Below, one piece after another: positions 31,580 through 45,510 of a stretch of DNA of 64,000 nt. A program made the position numbers and the translations under genes. Each line of letters starts with the position of its first letter. Position 1 is the stretch's first letter. The DNA lies in contig JALMQS010000128.1 in NCBI GenBank assembly GCA_024734495.1, positions 18,159,079 through 18,223,078 of the forward strand, read 5' to 3'. Under the pieces are notes generated by a model, which searched no databases, was not told the DNA's origin, and saw only the letters and a list, made by a program, of their open reading frames with translations. Origin of the DNA: Forficula auricularia (taxonomy: Eukaryota; Arthropoda; Insecta; Dermaptera; Forficulidae).

Positions 31580-34500
31580 AATGATATATCATAGATTGTG
31601 ATCTAAGCCTACAAGACTCTCTCTAAGTAGAATTTGGAGTAATTAAAAAAAAAATATCTTTAAAATGACGGTGTGGCCATTTTTAGGTGATTTTTGTACC
31701 GTAAAATTATGAAAAATCCACGAATTCCTTATTTCTCTCCTCATTAATAAGAACGAATTTAATATCGCAAGTGTTTTGTAAGTTAGAAGTTACGGAATGA
31801 GATCAAACCTTGATTTAGTCGTCTTTTTTACACAAAAGAGTATATTTATTCTATTATTATTTTATTTTGGTTAAACATTTAACTTTCTTTATTCATAGAT
31901 TCGCAGCATCTCTTTCTGAGGGATTCATTTAGTTATTTAGTTATTAATGAGCTTTAAAATAATTTTTTTAAAAGTGATATTTTGTAATAATCGAACACTT
32001 GCAATCAATATTTATATCAAATAATATTTCATAAAAAATATGAAATGAGAAAGCTTTTGAGATTTTCATTTTCCGACAAACTGCATTATAATAAATCTCA
32101 TAATTAATTATGGATACCCAAAAATAAATTAAATATTAAAAACAACCTAAGTTATACAAATCAAAATGATTAATTTCATATTACCTACTCTAGAATGAGA
32201 TTGTTTTCACCTTTATATATTTTTAGAAACAATGAAAATCTCTTTCCATTATGAGGACACATTTTGTTGCTCTGTCACGTTGTTCAATCCAGAAAGAGAA
32301 GGGAATATGACTCCTGCTTTACTTCATACAATTAAGTCCTGTCAAATCTAGCTCGATTGCTCTTTTTATTATGCTGGACATCCCACATCCGCATCGACAT
32401 TTCATAATCTTCCGTTGAAGAGATGGTTTTTATCGTTCTTCTTTCACTTGCATTATATTAGCTATCTCTTTACTTTAGATATCTCTGTAATAAATTAATT
32501 AAAACCACTAAGTTAAAATCTTCATAATAAAATTGAAGGTAAGCGTTAAAACTTCGATCGCTACACTCTATAAATTTTGGTGATATAGTCTGCAAACACT
32601 TTGGGCTAGAAAGTGAAACCTGTCACAAAGATTCAAGTTATATTCAAATTTCAGCACATTAGCTACATCCTCTTCAAAATCTTGTCATATAACGATTCGA
32701 CTTTTTTTCTGATTTTCTACATTTTTTTAAAAATTTGGAAGCTAGAATGTCTAAAATCTGAAATGAGTTTTTATTTTGGACATAAATAATCCGGAATCAA
32801 CTTTCTACGAGTTTTTGTTCTCAACCTATTGTGTACACATTGAAAAATTTATATATCCGGGCCACAGCCGAGTGTATCGAATTTTGTATTCATCCATAAA
32901 CAAAACATTTCGGGTGATAATTTTAAGTCGTCATAGATGACTGGAAAGAAAGTTTGCGAAAGGAACCATATCTATTGAAGCAAAATCAGGATGAAATGCA
33001 TAACCTCCAATTATCATCTCTTTTCATGGATACTTGAAAACAAATTGACAAATATGTATTGAAGTAAAGTTGACTAATGAGTAAATCTATGTGAAGAGAG
33101 AAGATTTAAATCAAATGATTTTCATTGTTAAGCTTTTTGAGATCAAAACTTCTAGATCTTTACTCTATATCCCTATTAAGGAGGTTCTTTCGCGACAATC
33201 CACACAAAAAGTTTTAGCCTCGTAACCACTCTATAAATATGAACGGAACTAAAATTTTAGGGTATTTTTTTTTTAACGTGACTGTCCACTCACACTACGA
33301 AATTTCTACATAGATACACACATACATGCAGGATCGTTTCCAAGCCATTGTGCTTATATCCCCTCCACTAAAAATAATCTCCCAAATAGGTTTGTTTTTT
33401 ATCAAAACTACGTGGTAAATAATTTCAATTTTTTTTTTAAGTTACTCGGAATATATTATTCTAAAAAATATTAGTTTTTCATCAAGATGATGAAAGTCCT
33501 TCAATAAAAAAAAATAAAATAATGATCATATCCCTTTATCCTCTTTTCATATCTACCCTATGTAAAAAATGTCATTTTTAATTGCAATTATTTCATATTT
33601 GATGTGGTAAATCGTCTTCAAATTTTAACAGTATGTGTATTATGCTATTAATGACTTATATTCCAAGTTTCAAAAACTTCTTGAATTTTTGCATTTGTGA
33701 AAGAACTACCTTAACAATTTAATTAAGAATAATGTATATTAATATACATTAATTATTTCATTTTTCATGAGACAGATGCAATAAGGTGCATATCCACTTA
33801 ACATTTCACACTAAGTGCTTAAAAGTCAATCTAAAATAGGAACTACGTATTTTACTTACTTTCTTGTAGAAACTTTAAAAGTCACTAACATTAGAACTTG
33901 TCTAATTCTAGAGTTCTGTACTTTTAATCTGATATATAGTATATATTTCTTTCATTCTCTTACCATATATTGACTCGATAGAATACCCAACAATTTGACC
34001 TCTCTTTCTGGAATCCTGGACTCAAAATTCTAGATTTCGTCTTTTGATTAGATATTCCCATCAGAATACCAACTTTTCAAAATCTAGATCTAAAATCTTG
34101 GACTTTTGGTGGTTTAAAGGCCCATCGACTGCTAAGGTCATTAGCGTCTTGGACTTTTAATTTACTTGATTGTATATTCTACTCCTTATTAGTAACATAA
34201 CCTTCGAAGGCAAAAGTTTCACAAAAAGTTTAAGATTGTTTAAATCTTGAGTATTATTAAAAGGTATAAAGAAAATCAAGTTGTTTACTTCTACTATCTG
34301 ACATATAATAAAAATTATCCATAACACTTCGGATTCAGTAATTTTCACCCTCTCTTGATTTTCTTTAGATACACTAACTCATTATATTACTATCGGCAAT
34401 TCGAACTTATACATATATTAAAAGTTATGTTTACATAATAAAGACATAATTAGACTTTTGACCCTATACATTAAGTAAAACTAAATTTAAATATATTATT

Positions 34501-34895
34501 ATTTGTTTAACTCAAGATAAAATTATAATGAAATCAATAATTCAATCACCATATAAGTAGGAATATCCTAAACCCAGAACATCTGTTATATTAGTATTTA
34601 GTAATGTTATATTCTAAAAATTCATAACCGCTTCAAAGCCCAAACTCTTTCTCTCATCTGACTAAATAATGTAAACAGGAAAACCCCCTAATGAGAACTT
34701 ATTTTAGTCCATTTGTGATTTATTTATTTTTCTCTTTCAACTTCAGAATATTCTCTGAGATTATCTACGTTCCTTTTTTCACTTTGATTTATTTAGGTTA
34801 TTTATTGAAAAAAAAAATAATTTAATGCCAATAATTTATTAAAAATATTAAATGAGGGAATGGTGTTGGTTTATAGTGAAACATTATATAAAATA
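31580..34895. other. No feature seen
   Basis: AT-rich intronic DNA without recognised genes or element ends. Confidence 0.4.
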
Positions 34896-35122
34896 TAATT
34901 AAGTGTGGTTTTTGTTGAGTTTCACAGAAATGAAAGATTTAAAAAAGTTATTCTAAATCTCACTATATTTCGGGTTGTTGACCCATCTTCAGGAGTACAT
35001 AAACTAACTCAGTCTATATGTACTCCTGAAGATGGGTAACAACCCGAAAGATTTTGATATTTATATTAACTTTTTAAATCTTTCATTTCTGTGAAAGTCG
35101 GCAAAAAACCACCCTTAATTAT
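34896..35122. mobile_element. Foldback element with two opposed hammerhead-like cores
   Basis: Arms of ~100 bp share TTAAGTGTGGTTTTT and ATGAAAGATTTAAAAA with inverses. CTGAAGA occurs on the plus strand at 35026-35032, with GAAA at 35046-35049. On the minus strand the complement is at 34986-34992, with GAAATA opposite ~34967. Helix II is GGGT with ACCC in both. The region after GAAA is degenerate. Confidence 0.6.
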
Positions 35123-37028
35123 CATTTAAATCCACTATACTAACAATAATATGAAAGAAAACTGTGTATACCTAGGTAGGTACAAGATAATATTCATAGT
35201 TATATTTTAAAATAAATAATAAGGGAAAATGAAAAAAAGATGTAATAAATAATATGAAATGAAATATCGATCTTGAAAACCAAACCAATGGCTTCTCATG
35301 GTTACTTCCTAGTGACATACAAGTTGGCATTCCTCTATATCAATCTCAACGAACAACTCGTTGAATTCTCCATTTTAGGGGAACTCCAAACACGAGTTCT
35401 AGATGTTGACCACAAAAGCAAAAAGTCTAATCCCATATATGGAAAAATACCCGAAAGTACGCTATAATTAAATTTTATAAAATTATATGGCTGTACAGTT
35501 TTGATAATTTAGCTATTAAACGTGGGTCCTGGCAACTAAGAAATACAGCTGAATACAGGCTAACATAAAACCAATTTTAGGATCGATTTTTGGAGTCGCA
35601 GAAGAAACAAGCTGGAAAAATAACGCATCAGAGTGAGGTTAGATATCTTCAAACTAAATGGCAAAATTAATCTCCAATGTAAAAATTTGAAAATCATCCC
35701 ATGGATTAGAATGAACAATATCTGACCAACCAAAAAAGATATTGAACACAAAGAAGTAAAGGCCAAGAATCTTACAACCGAACTAAGAACCTTGGTACTT
35801 ACTTGAAGAATGCAAAATGCCATTTGACTTTTAAAGAAACATAATAAATACATCCATTAACTTCAACATAATATTATAACTTGTAAATTATTTTAATAGC
35901 ATTTTCTTAATTTTTTTATTACTCCTATAGACAAAACCTGATAAAATCGAATGCTTTTGACAATAAATCTTCCTTTTTTTTATATGAAATCCGGTAGTTT
36001 GTTTGTTCCTTTGTTCCACCCTTCTCTGTGACTCAGGAGGGCGATCGATGCCCGAGGATTCACAGCTGACGCATCTCCAAGAGTGATTCATTGGGACCAC
36101 GTGGTCACTAAGTAGAATCATGTTATTAATCGTTTCATTTTTCTCAAAAGAACATTTTTGTAAAACAACCACTTAATAATAAGTATGGTCCTTTCGGAAT
36201 CAATATTGAATAAAAAATAAAATTAGAATGGTTTAATTTTAAAAATCGATCATTGCTTATACTCTCAAATAATATCCGTTCGTGAAGAAATAGCGAGTCG
36301 CGATACCCATCTACCCTTTTAGACCTACTCAATCACTTCCAATGTGATGCATTATTGATATTGGGATTCCGGTAAATATGCCACTAGAACATCGGTGTCA
36401 TAGGTTGGAAACAATTTAGATTGAACAACAAAAGTGAGCAAAGCAGCAAAAGTTAATTTATTTGAATCTTATGCTTAGTTCGCTTATAACATTGCACTGT
36501 AGATAAACGTAGATAGTAATATGGATAAAAATTGTAATAATATTCGTAATTTTTATTAAAAATACTGATTACATATCTTTTGTTTTGAAAAATATTGCAA
36601 AATAAAAATACTTTTATCCGAAACCAGAAACAGTCGTCCAGGTTTACCCTTGACTTCCATTTGAAAATATACAAATGGCACTTAATAATGAACATTTTCA
36701 TTTAAAATAACGTCCTTCTTTTCTGAAATTAGTCAAAAACGAATTTGATTTAAAATTAAACTATAGGTAACAAAACGCCATTTACACTCCTTTTTTAATA
36801 TCTACCATTTGAATCGGACTTTTTCAATTAAGAAAACTGTCAAATCGTGAAATTTTTGGCTTCTGTTATTTTTTTTAAGAAAAAAATTATATACCATATA
36901 CCTCTAATATTTTAAATTAAACTATCGATAATTAATATAATAGTTAAATTAAAATTTTTATGTTCACTCCTTATTTAAGCAAGTTTGTTTTCGCCACTTT
37001 GCTCTCCGTTCCACTATTTTCAGCCTTA
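35123..37028. other. No gene seen; AP-1-like and E-box sites near 36.0-36.1 kb
   Basis: TGACTCA at 36029-36035 and the 12-bp palindrome GACCACGTGGTC at 36095-36106 sit in a slightly GC-richer patch (35995-36110). A regulatory role is only a possibility. Confidence 0.3.
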
Positions 37029-37146
37029 GGGCTGGTTGTATGCACTGAAAGTTCCTGTCATCTGATTGGCCATCCCAGCCCCTCCATTTACCATCTACCC
37101 TTGGTTAGTGGTAAAAAGCATTTACTTTGCGACATACAACCGACCC
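37029..37146. mobile_element. Harbinger-like MITE, deleted copy
   Basis: GGGCTGGTTGTATG at the left and ACATACAACCGACCC at the right, flanked by TTA and TTG (imperfect duplication). The interior GATTGGCCATCCCAGCCCC matches the right half of 55014-55201. Confidence 0.7.
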
Positions 37147-37206
37147 TTGGTCATTGATCTAAGAACTAAGCGTGATGCTTAACTTCTGAAATCCTTTGTG
37201 TTTTGA

Positions 37207-37343
37207 ACGAGAGAGCGATTGAAATTAGGTGTACACCGTCTTTGGAATATGTGGAATTATTTTGGAATTCATTAGATAATCTATTGTCTTGGAAATGGAA
37301 GTGGAAGTAGGTGTACACGATGTTAGGTCGCGGTTCACCCTCG
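37207..37343. mobile_element. MITE of the GGGGTGAACCGC family, worn left end
   Basis: Interior GAAATTAGGTGTACACCGTC and right end GTCGCGGTTCACCCTCG match 19142-19293. The left terminal bases are partly deleted. Confidence 0.7.
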
Positions 37344-38045
37344 CTTTTAAAGCTTTTAACTTCGTCGCAGAGTATACTAAAACATTTCATTTTTTCAATA
37401 TTTATCTTCTTTTGATTATATAGCTCTTATATTTTATTTAAATCATTGTTCAATCAAACTGATTCAATTTTAAAGTTTGTTATTTTGTCTAATTACAAAT
37501 TTGATTATTAAAACTTTTCGGGAAATACATATAATAATAGCAAGAGTATAATTTAATTGGATAAATCAATCGTTATTCTAGGATTTTATTTTAATTAAAT
37601 AGAAGGTTTTATGTGAGTACGGCTGAAATTTATGTCCATGCCTCTCTCGATTGGTGCCTAGCCATTTAAAAGACATGGCCGAATTGGAATGCCGGGCTTA
37701 GTCCCATTTGATGGTCTGTTCTGACATTCAAGGACTATTTTGAAAACAACTGTTGGTGATTTTGGAATCCTTCTTACCACTTTCTATTATCAAACTATTT
37801 ATTATGGTATTACTAGGAGAGCACTCTGATATTAGTTCCAATTTATTTATTTATTTTTTGAGTTAATTCAATGCTAGAACCTCCTTCTAGGTAGGCTTTG
37901 CTCATTTCCTGGGTACCGAGTAAAATTCTGATCATAAATAAATTCTACAAACCCATATACAAATATTTTAAATATTATATAAGAGAAAATTAAAATAAGT
38001 ACAACTGAAATTAAAAATATTTTAATATTTAATAAAGTTGCCTCT
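37344..38045. other. No feature seen
   Basis: AT-rich DNA upstream of the candidate recursive splice site. Confidence 0.4.
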
Positions 38046-38120
38046 AATTTAAATACTTTGAATGTAACTTAACAAATTAATCAATTTAATATTTTTTCTT
38101 TTCTTTTATAGGTAAGTTTC
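38046..38120 (+). promoter_or_regulatory. nmo: Candidate recursive splice site (ratchet point)
   Basis: A T/C-rich tract (ATTTTTTCTTTTCTTTTATAG, broken here as ATTTTTTC then TTTTCTTTTATAG) ends in AG at 38110-38111 and is directly followed by the consensus donor GTAAGT (38112-38117). CTTAAC near 38066 is a plausible branch site. A joined 3'/5' splice site without exon is the form used in long fly introns, where an intron is removed in steps. It lies ~24.3 kb downstream of the nemo exon 1 donor on the same strand. Confidence 0.6.
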
Positions 38121-41041
38121 GTGCATTATCTACGTGGATTGCTGGTTCGAATGAATTGAATCATGAAACTTTTGGTATGATTGACTATTCATTATTTATT
38201 AATATAAATATTCACATTTCATATAATATTTCGTTTGCTAATTTTAGATAGTATCTTGTTATATATTTAACTCTAGTTCTTCCTTTTTAACACGAAGTCT
38301 TTTAGTTTGTGCTTAATTGATGCTCTCTTCATGGTGATCTCCTCTTTCATCTCTTAATTAAAACTAATTACCCTTTTAAAGTATTATGGCGGAGTAAATT
38401 GTCGTTTAACATTATTTATATTGAAAATATTTATTTCTCTAAAAATGTCAAATCAAAAATATGTAATTCTAATAAAATATTCAGCAGCCATTAAAAAAAT
38501 TAATTACTAATTTTACCCTTTTGAAATTAAATTGGAATATTGTCAATGTCAAATTTTCATTCAATACCAATTCTGAAAATATATAAATAAATGTCTTTTT
38601 GGAATTAGAATATTTTATTCCATTTTTCTTCAGTTTAATAATCAGAACGTTGATGTCTTCTACTCTTAAGCTCTATTTGCTTGAAAAGTCCGAGTAATGA
38701 ATTCACATTTTTTTTTTAGAAATGTGAAAAACATTTTTAAAACAATTTATTTCATGCCCGTCAATCTGGCTTCCAATACTCCATGATAACTTGAGAACAA
38801 AACTCGTGAAAAGTTCATCCTGATGCCAAAAATGTTGTATCCCTAGTGAAGAACTGTCTAGATTTTAAACTCACTGGCTTAGCAAAAATGCTGGGAATGA
38901 AAACAAGATCAAACATTTCGTGTTTTAATAACCTGGTACATAATTTTTTTCGATTCCAAAATAAGTGATTAGTCACATCTAAGACATAGCTGTATCTTTT
39001 AGTGAAAAAATTATTTCAATAAACTTTTCTGCTTAGACCAAAGAAAAGAAAATAATAAAAAAAATGTCGACATATAGTTTTTTCTGCAAAGAAGGATAGG
39101 AAAATGGCTTTAAAAAATTCATAAATTCCCAACATTTTGAAAAAAAGTACTTTAAAAAAAAAAATCACTTTTTCTCTCCAATTTAATGTTAAATTTTAGA
39201 TGGTGATGAACTTTTGGAAATTTTTACGATCAGAGAGGCAAAAAAACAAGATTTATTTTCTTTCAAATAAACGACGTTTCGGCCGTAATTTATATCACCG
39301 GTTGATAAATTTTGATAGATATAACGAAGAGTAATGTATATTTATTTATTTATTTATTTATTTTAACAAACGATTTGCTTACAGAAAAATTTCCGCATGA
39401 CGTATTTTTTAATTTCATAATTAATTTTTATCTAATATTGTTTAATAATTTAAATAAATAATTCGATGTTAATAATCGTAAACATATATATCGGACTTTT
39501 AGATAATCTAGGAAGTCACTATATTGAACAATTTTCTCAAGAGTATTATAAATAATTTTCATAGTAACCACCAACAATCGAAAATGAGTAAGACATAAGA
39601 AGTTGATAACAGAACAAATATATTACGAGTGTTTTTTTAATTTTTATTGGTAAATTTAAATTAAAGCCTTTTAAAAAATATTTAGATATTTATAAATGTT
39701 ATATTAATTAAAGTTCATCCGAATTCAGAGGAATGTAATGTATACCGATAAACGTCAATCGCTTAGTGGATAAATAAATATTATGAAAGCAATAATTTAC
39801 GAAGCTATGAAAATAAATTTAAGATTAGTATTTATCAAGTATATGAATAGATTTTGATTTGAAAATAAAATTTTTTAAATAGAATTAACTTTATTTTTTT
39901 ATTATTATAAAAATTCATAAATTAAAAAAATTTCTTAATCATTAGTACCTACACACTGTCACAGAAATTCTCTCATCCAAAAATTAGATATTTCTTAACT
40001 TCCGCTATCTAATGGATTTTGGTACTTACAAGCCAAGGCTATTGGCAATTATGTTTTCCTGAAACCTAGGCAACCTAGAGAACAGTTCACATTCATTATT
40101 CACGTGAGATGTTTTGTTGGCTGCCGATGTTGCAGGCGGACATAGTAAAAACCATTGTGGCTAAATATAGTGAATTTTACAGGACAAAATATTTATTTAA
40201 TAAGACCATTGTATATTTATACTTATATAAAAATATGATAAATGCATAGTCGTAATAGAGAATATGTGTTTAGTACTCTTGGGGATAAATAATAAACTGG
40301 AGTGTTTTTTTAAGAGATATTATTCAAGAAATTAATACCTAATTTATGAGAACCCCAATTAACATTATTCCTGAAAATAGTTATCAAACGAATGAATAAT
40401 ATCAAATTAATAAAGGGTAATTCCAAATTATTTTCGGTGTTCGCGTTTATAAGATACGGAAACCTCGACACTCTAATCAATATCTAAGTATCAATAGGTA
40501 ATGACTTTTTATGGTCAAGGCTAATGTTGTCGATGACTTCAAAATTAAAATTACCTTAGACTAGTATTGTTATTAAGATCCATCATCATCATTGATTATA
40601 CAGTTTTAAGACTGGTTTGACGCATCCACCCTCCACCAATCAACTCTTTCATCAATTGGGCAAAGTACTCCAATCTAAATTTTCCCCTTTTCTTTCCTAC
40701 TTCGCTCTCTAAAATCCCGTTTTGCCTATTATATTTTTCCATGAATAATCATGGAAATCAAATAAACGTATTAAATAAAATAAAAAAATATTTGACAGAG
40801 GTAGTAAGTAAATCAATAAAATGTAAAAATTCTTCTTAGAAGTAATCACGATGCAATATTCTAATCTTCTGAGCTCCAATTCATTAGGATGCTTTCAACA
40901 TGACAAGGCCGTAGAGTATTCATTCGCTCTGCTCTAATCGCGTTTTATCATTGAATAAGTCCATTGTTAGTTTTTCTCTTTAAAAACAATTTGAATGTAT
41001 TTCAAGGTAGACCTTTATCGATTAAGTTTAAATTAAATTTT
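38121..41041. other. No gene seen; lone hammerhead-like 3' half at 39273
   Basis: The complement of GAAACGTC at 39273-39280 (minus strand), next to GGCC, hints at another eroded hammerhead. A (TTTA)n run lies at ~39340-39365. Otherwise unremarkable. Confidence 0.35.
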
Positions 41042-41224
41042 TAGGGGGGTCGGGTAGGCTAGGCGGTAGCATGTCAGCCAGCTAATCAAGAGGACCCGAG
41101 TTCGAATCCGGCTCGAGGCATCCGGCTAAAATCTGACCCCCGAGGTAGAGACAAATTTAAAAATAAAAATAAATAGTATCGTAAATGGCTTATGGCTACC
41201 ATGGCCGAAAAGCCAAAAAAAAAT
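41042..41224 (+). mobile_element. tRNA-derived SINE, second copy
   Basis: Nearly identical to 31377-31566 from GGGTCGGGTAGGCTAGGCGG to the A-tail, with GAGTTCGAATCCGG as B-box. AATTAAATTTT flanks both sides (41031-41041, 41225-41235). Confidence 0.9.
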
Positions 41225-41235
41225 AATTAAATTTT

Positions 41236-42829
41236 ATCTTAATTCGTTTTAATTATCCTTGAAATTTCTAAAAATTGATTGACCACTATATATATATATA
41301 TATAAATTTTAAAACATCTTTAATCAATTTCTCTCGAGCTAGAATCTCAAGAAATATTGTCATGCTATTGTTCTAATAATCTAATATATGTCTATTCTGT
41401 TATTTTCACAATGATAATTTTCATCTAAACAAGAGAAATTTCATATTATGCAAAACAAATAAATAAATAAAACGTAAAGATAAAATGCATTTTTATATTT
41501 TATTATTATTTATTTTTACAATTAACTTATAGTAGCCACTAGTATTTTTCTTTAGGCATTATCTTTACTTTAAATTAAAGATCTCGATGATCATCCAATA
41601 GAAAATTACTTTACTTTTGCTAGACCGGAGCGTGCTTACGCTATTCAAAAATAGATAGTTCATTTTTAGTTCTTTATTTCATTGGAATATTTTTTTTACC
41701 TTTTTAATTTTTTATCTACTTATGCATTTTATCATAACAGAAAAAATTAATTACATTTTTATCTCTTTTTTCAAAATCATAATTTATGAAGTATTGCTTT
41801 TAATTGTCGAGATTTCATATTAGAAATTAGAGGATAAAGTAATTTTTTTTTAAGTACTCGGTTTAATCTCTTTAAATTTTACATATGGTTGGGGAGAACA
41901 ATCATTACTTTTGAAAAACAAAAATTTTACCATCAGAAAAAATTTATACGTTCTCTTTTTGAGTTATTGTGTTTATCTGAATCCAGGCTCATAGACATTA
42001 AAAGGTTTTGGCTGAAAACAATTTTTCAGACATTTTTAAAAACAATGAGCAAAAAAATATTAAGAAAATAAAAAAAAATGATACCAAGACTAACTTCTAT
42101 GACTTTTCTTTCTAGAGATATGGTATCGGGTCCATTCATGTTTCACGTGGGAAGATAATTTTTCTACTCGTTTCCGACATTTTTAAACACGAATAAGCGA
42201 AAAAGTCAACTAAATGAGTTTTACCGGTTACCTGGAATGTATAAAAAAATCATACATCATTTTTTCACTAGGGTCAGATTAATTTTAACTAAATTCTATT
42301 TTTTTTTTTTTTTTTTCAATACCACTTGGATATTTATACAAATGCCTGGTTGGATAACATGTATTTTGTGCTTTTTAATATTATATTCCTAAGCTATTAG
42401 AGCAACACTGGTAGCTCTTTACAAGATGATGATAACAACCAAATAAAATAAGAATAAATATCCTTGTTATATTAAGACTTAATAAGCACGTGCATGTTTC
42501 GTTTTATTAAATTTATTTTTAATTACTTGATCCGATTTCATTTTTCACAGTCTACAAATTTTTTTAGCTGCTTTTGAAATTCGTCATATATGATACTAAT
42601 ACAGTAGTTGATAAGATCAGAATTATTATAATAGTATTAATCTCTTCTTACTACTTTACTTTCCTTAGTATGAGAGGAGTAGGTATAGTTAGTAATCGTC
42701 CAGAAAAACATTTCATATTTTTACGTTTCAACATCTTTAATGTCTCCTTGTTTGTTTGTTGTCATATTTTTTGAGAGCTCTAACTCAAAATCCCAAAGAA
42801 TTTTACTACAAAGTTTTACGTTTAGTTCA
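41236..42829. other. No feature seen
   Basis: AT-rich DNA with a short (TA)n run near 41288. Confidence 0.4.
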
Positions 42830-43610
42830 ACTATTGTAATTAATCGTGTATGAAAAAGTGTTAAAAAAATTGAGCGAAACCATGGCGTTTTGGTCTACAA
42901 AAAACCCTAATGAGTGAACATCGAAAAAATTATATTTTACGAGATATTAACTATTTTGATAAAATGTCTCTTAGTTAGTACCAAATTTTGTATACGTTCT
43001 AGCTATAAAAAGTAGTGTGAATATCAAAACAAAATTTCACATGTATTTTCCGTGCATTGTGATTAAGAGCTTATTAGATTTTGCTTGAATTCGAACCAAA
43101 AATTAAAGGGGAGTCGTTTAAAAAATTAAAATTATAAGATTATCAAACTAAAAAAAAAAAAAATGAAATATATTTACTACTATAAAATGAACCTATAATA
43201 AAAAAAGATTATTATTTTTTTCGAGGTCCAAAATTTGAAGTTTTCAAATTAATAAAACTATCAATCAATAAAGTCCTAGACCGTTTAATCGATTTGAGGA
43301 AATTTCTTAGATGCACCCTATTCGACCACCTTATGAAAATGACCCGCTATGTGAAATTGATAGTGACCACAACTAAGAGTGGGGGGGGGGTCAAAAATAT
43401 TTTCAAACAAAAATCAAAGAAAGCTGATATTTCTAATAAAATAGTCCATAAAAGGAGATATTATTAATTGCTAATGGGTCCAAAATTAATAAAGGGGGTT
43501 CTTTCGTAAATAATTATAAATTATTTTATTAAATATTAAATATAAGAGAGGGGCCAGGTGTATGTTAAAGTCACGTAGATGGCCGCATCAGCTTATTTCT
43601 ATTAATTCAG
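42830..43610. mobile_element. Left arm of the large inverted-repeat element family
   Basis: Inverted copy of the 12141 repeat (GGTCTACAAAAAACCCTAAT), then a middle block with TATTTTCAAACAAAAATC and GGAGATATTATTAATTGC, then GGGGCCAGGTGTATG and GATGGCCGCATCAG. It matches 62655-63190 block for block. Downstream (43611-43700) resembles 335-420 of the first element. Confidence 0.7.
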
Positions 43611-44416
43611 ACTCAAGTTAAAGATATAGTAATTACTGATTTTGCTCGTTTGTTCGAATTAATAGTAGAAAAAACTTATCGGTTATTTACCTTTCTCTTC
43701 AAAGAGGAACCGCTTGTTTTTCTTATTGTTCTCCCCCATCTTCATCGTGCCTTTGTCCTCTCTCCAGATGTTCCCCAAGAGTCGATTAATACAGGTTGAC
43801 GAGGTTGTTGGCTAGAGCTGGAATAACCGATGCCCCAGGAGATACAGGTGACGGTCTTGATCGGCGCAGCTGTCTTTTAACCATTGAATCAATGCATGGG
43901 TACCCGTAGGCCGAAACCGTTGGCATACCACCCCCCAACTACCTCTAAACCAAAAAAAAAAAAAACTTCAACAAAAAACCTTATCGCCCTCGATTTCTAA
44001 AATTCTGCACCTAAAAAAGTAAAAAAATGGCTTGATTGTCTACCTGTCCCGTATGGCTCGCCCATTTAACTTCTAAACAATAAAACTAGAAACTAGAATT
44101 TTCACTTGTTGTTAAGAGTGTGATGATCCACAGAGTCAAATTGTCAAAATTAAAAACAAAAAAAAAAAAATTAAGCCATCTTAATTATCATCTCAGTCTT
44201 CCCCAATCATTAAAATTGCTGAAAAAAAATTGTCTACTTCATCGAGTGGGATATCTTCGAATCGTCAAATAGGACTTACATAATTCAATTAAACATGCTT
44301 TTTTTTTATTTATTTTTTTATGAGCAAATTCGCCTTGAAATTTAGATGAAAACATTTTATTTAAACACTTTGTAAAAATTTAGGAAAGTAGCTTAGGTAT
44401 TGTGTGTACTTTTGAC
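43611..44416. other. No gene seen
   Basis: The first ~100 bp continue the element interior. A GC-richer part at 43730-43950 has no long frame. Confidence 0.4.
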
Positions 44417-44848
44417 CAGGGCTGAGCCGACTATATGTCGAATGCGTGCAAAACACACGGCCGGCCAAGTCAAAGGGCGGCAAAACAGCTAGACTGACAC
44501 TTGACTAACGTCTCTCTAGAGTCTAACCGAGTGATTCTCCACCTTTTTATAGCTGCCGCCCCCATAAGGAGCGGAAAAATTTTCAACGCCCCCCTTTGTG
44601 AAAATTTAGAGTACGGGAAGGGTGGGTTACTGCGTCACCCCCTCCATCCCCTCTTCGCAAGAACACATTCGCAAAACTCAGATGAGTAATTTTATTTATT
44701 ATATGTTCCCACCTATGTATTAATTTTTAGCTTGAAGGGGTAAGGGCGGGTGATAATTCTTTATGTGTTAAATTTTAGTTATAATTTTAAAAGGGGGCGC
44801 AAAATTATAGTTTGCACATTGGCGGCCGAATGGCTTGGCGCGGCCGTG
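44417..44848. mobile_element. Short hAT element with near-perfect target duplication
   Basis: Left end CAGGGCTGAGCCGACTA, right end inverse CACGGCCGCGCCAAGCC. Flanks are CTTTTGAC (44409-44416) and CTTTTGAG (44849-44856), 7 of 8 identical. The interior includes GTGATTCTCCACCTTTTTA, itself like another hAT terminus. No transposase. Confidence 0.65.
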
Positions 44849-45417
44849 CTTTTGAGAATAATTAAGTATTTTGGTTTCTATGTTTGAATATCAAATGAAA
44901 ATTATTTCGAAAGCCTCAATAATGATGTCGCAATCGTACTTGGGCGTTTTTTTGCCGTTTTGAGAAAAAGTTTAACCATCCAAGACCATATCTCAGTCAT
45001 TTCGCTTGAATTCCACTAGAAATGATTAGGAAGTCCTAACAGGAGGAATCATGAGTTGCGACTACTAAATCACCAGTGGAATTGCTTCGGTATTCTTCTT
45101 AAGGATACATTAAGGCCATTGCAATATAATAACACTTATAAATATATCCGTAGGCATATTATTAAAATTCCTTACACTTATATTATATAGCTGATAACTT
45201 CTAAACCTGCCTGGCCTTTTTTTCTTCTCCTTGGCCTAGTTTGTGATATATGTGTGGTAAAATATTATCATGATAAATACTCACCAGCTTACCCCTATAA
45301 AAAAGTTCTTATTGACTGGTATAGTATAATTATTGGTTTTATGAATGAAAATCAAAGTGGGTGTCTTCTTTTAGATCAAAGATATTATTAAAGAAATCAA
45401 TTTATATTGAGGAAGAT

Positions 45418-45510
45418 TTAAACGCCCACTCGGGAATCGAACCCAAGAGCTAAAAATGTTATTCGGACTAAAAGATAACTACGCGTATAGCTCAAAAATC
45501 AAATCATATT
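45418..45510 (-). repeat. tRNA-like SINE fragment
   Basis: Minus strand contains GAGCTATACGCGTAGTTATC (A-box region) and CTTGGGTTCGATTCCCGAG (B-box). No closed cloverleaf; a SINE head is more likely than a gene. Confidence 0.45.

Noticed and set aside
39273..39300. Additional hammerhead on the minus strand
   Set aside because: Only the GAAACGTC half is clear; the CTGANGA half is missing.
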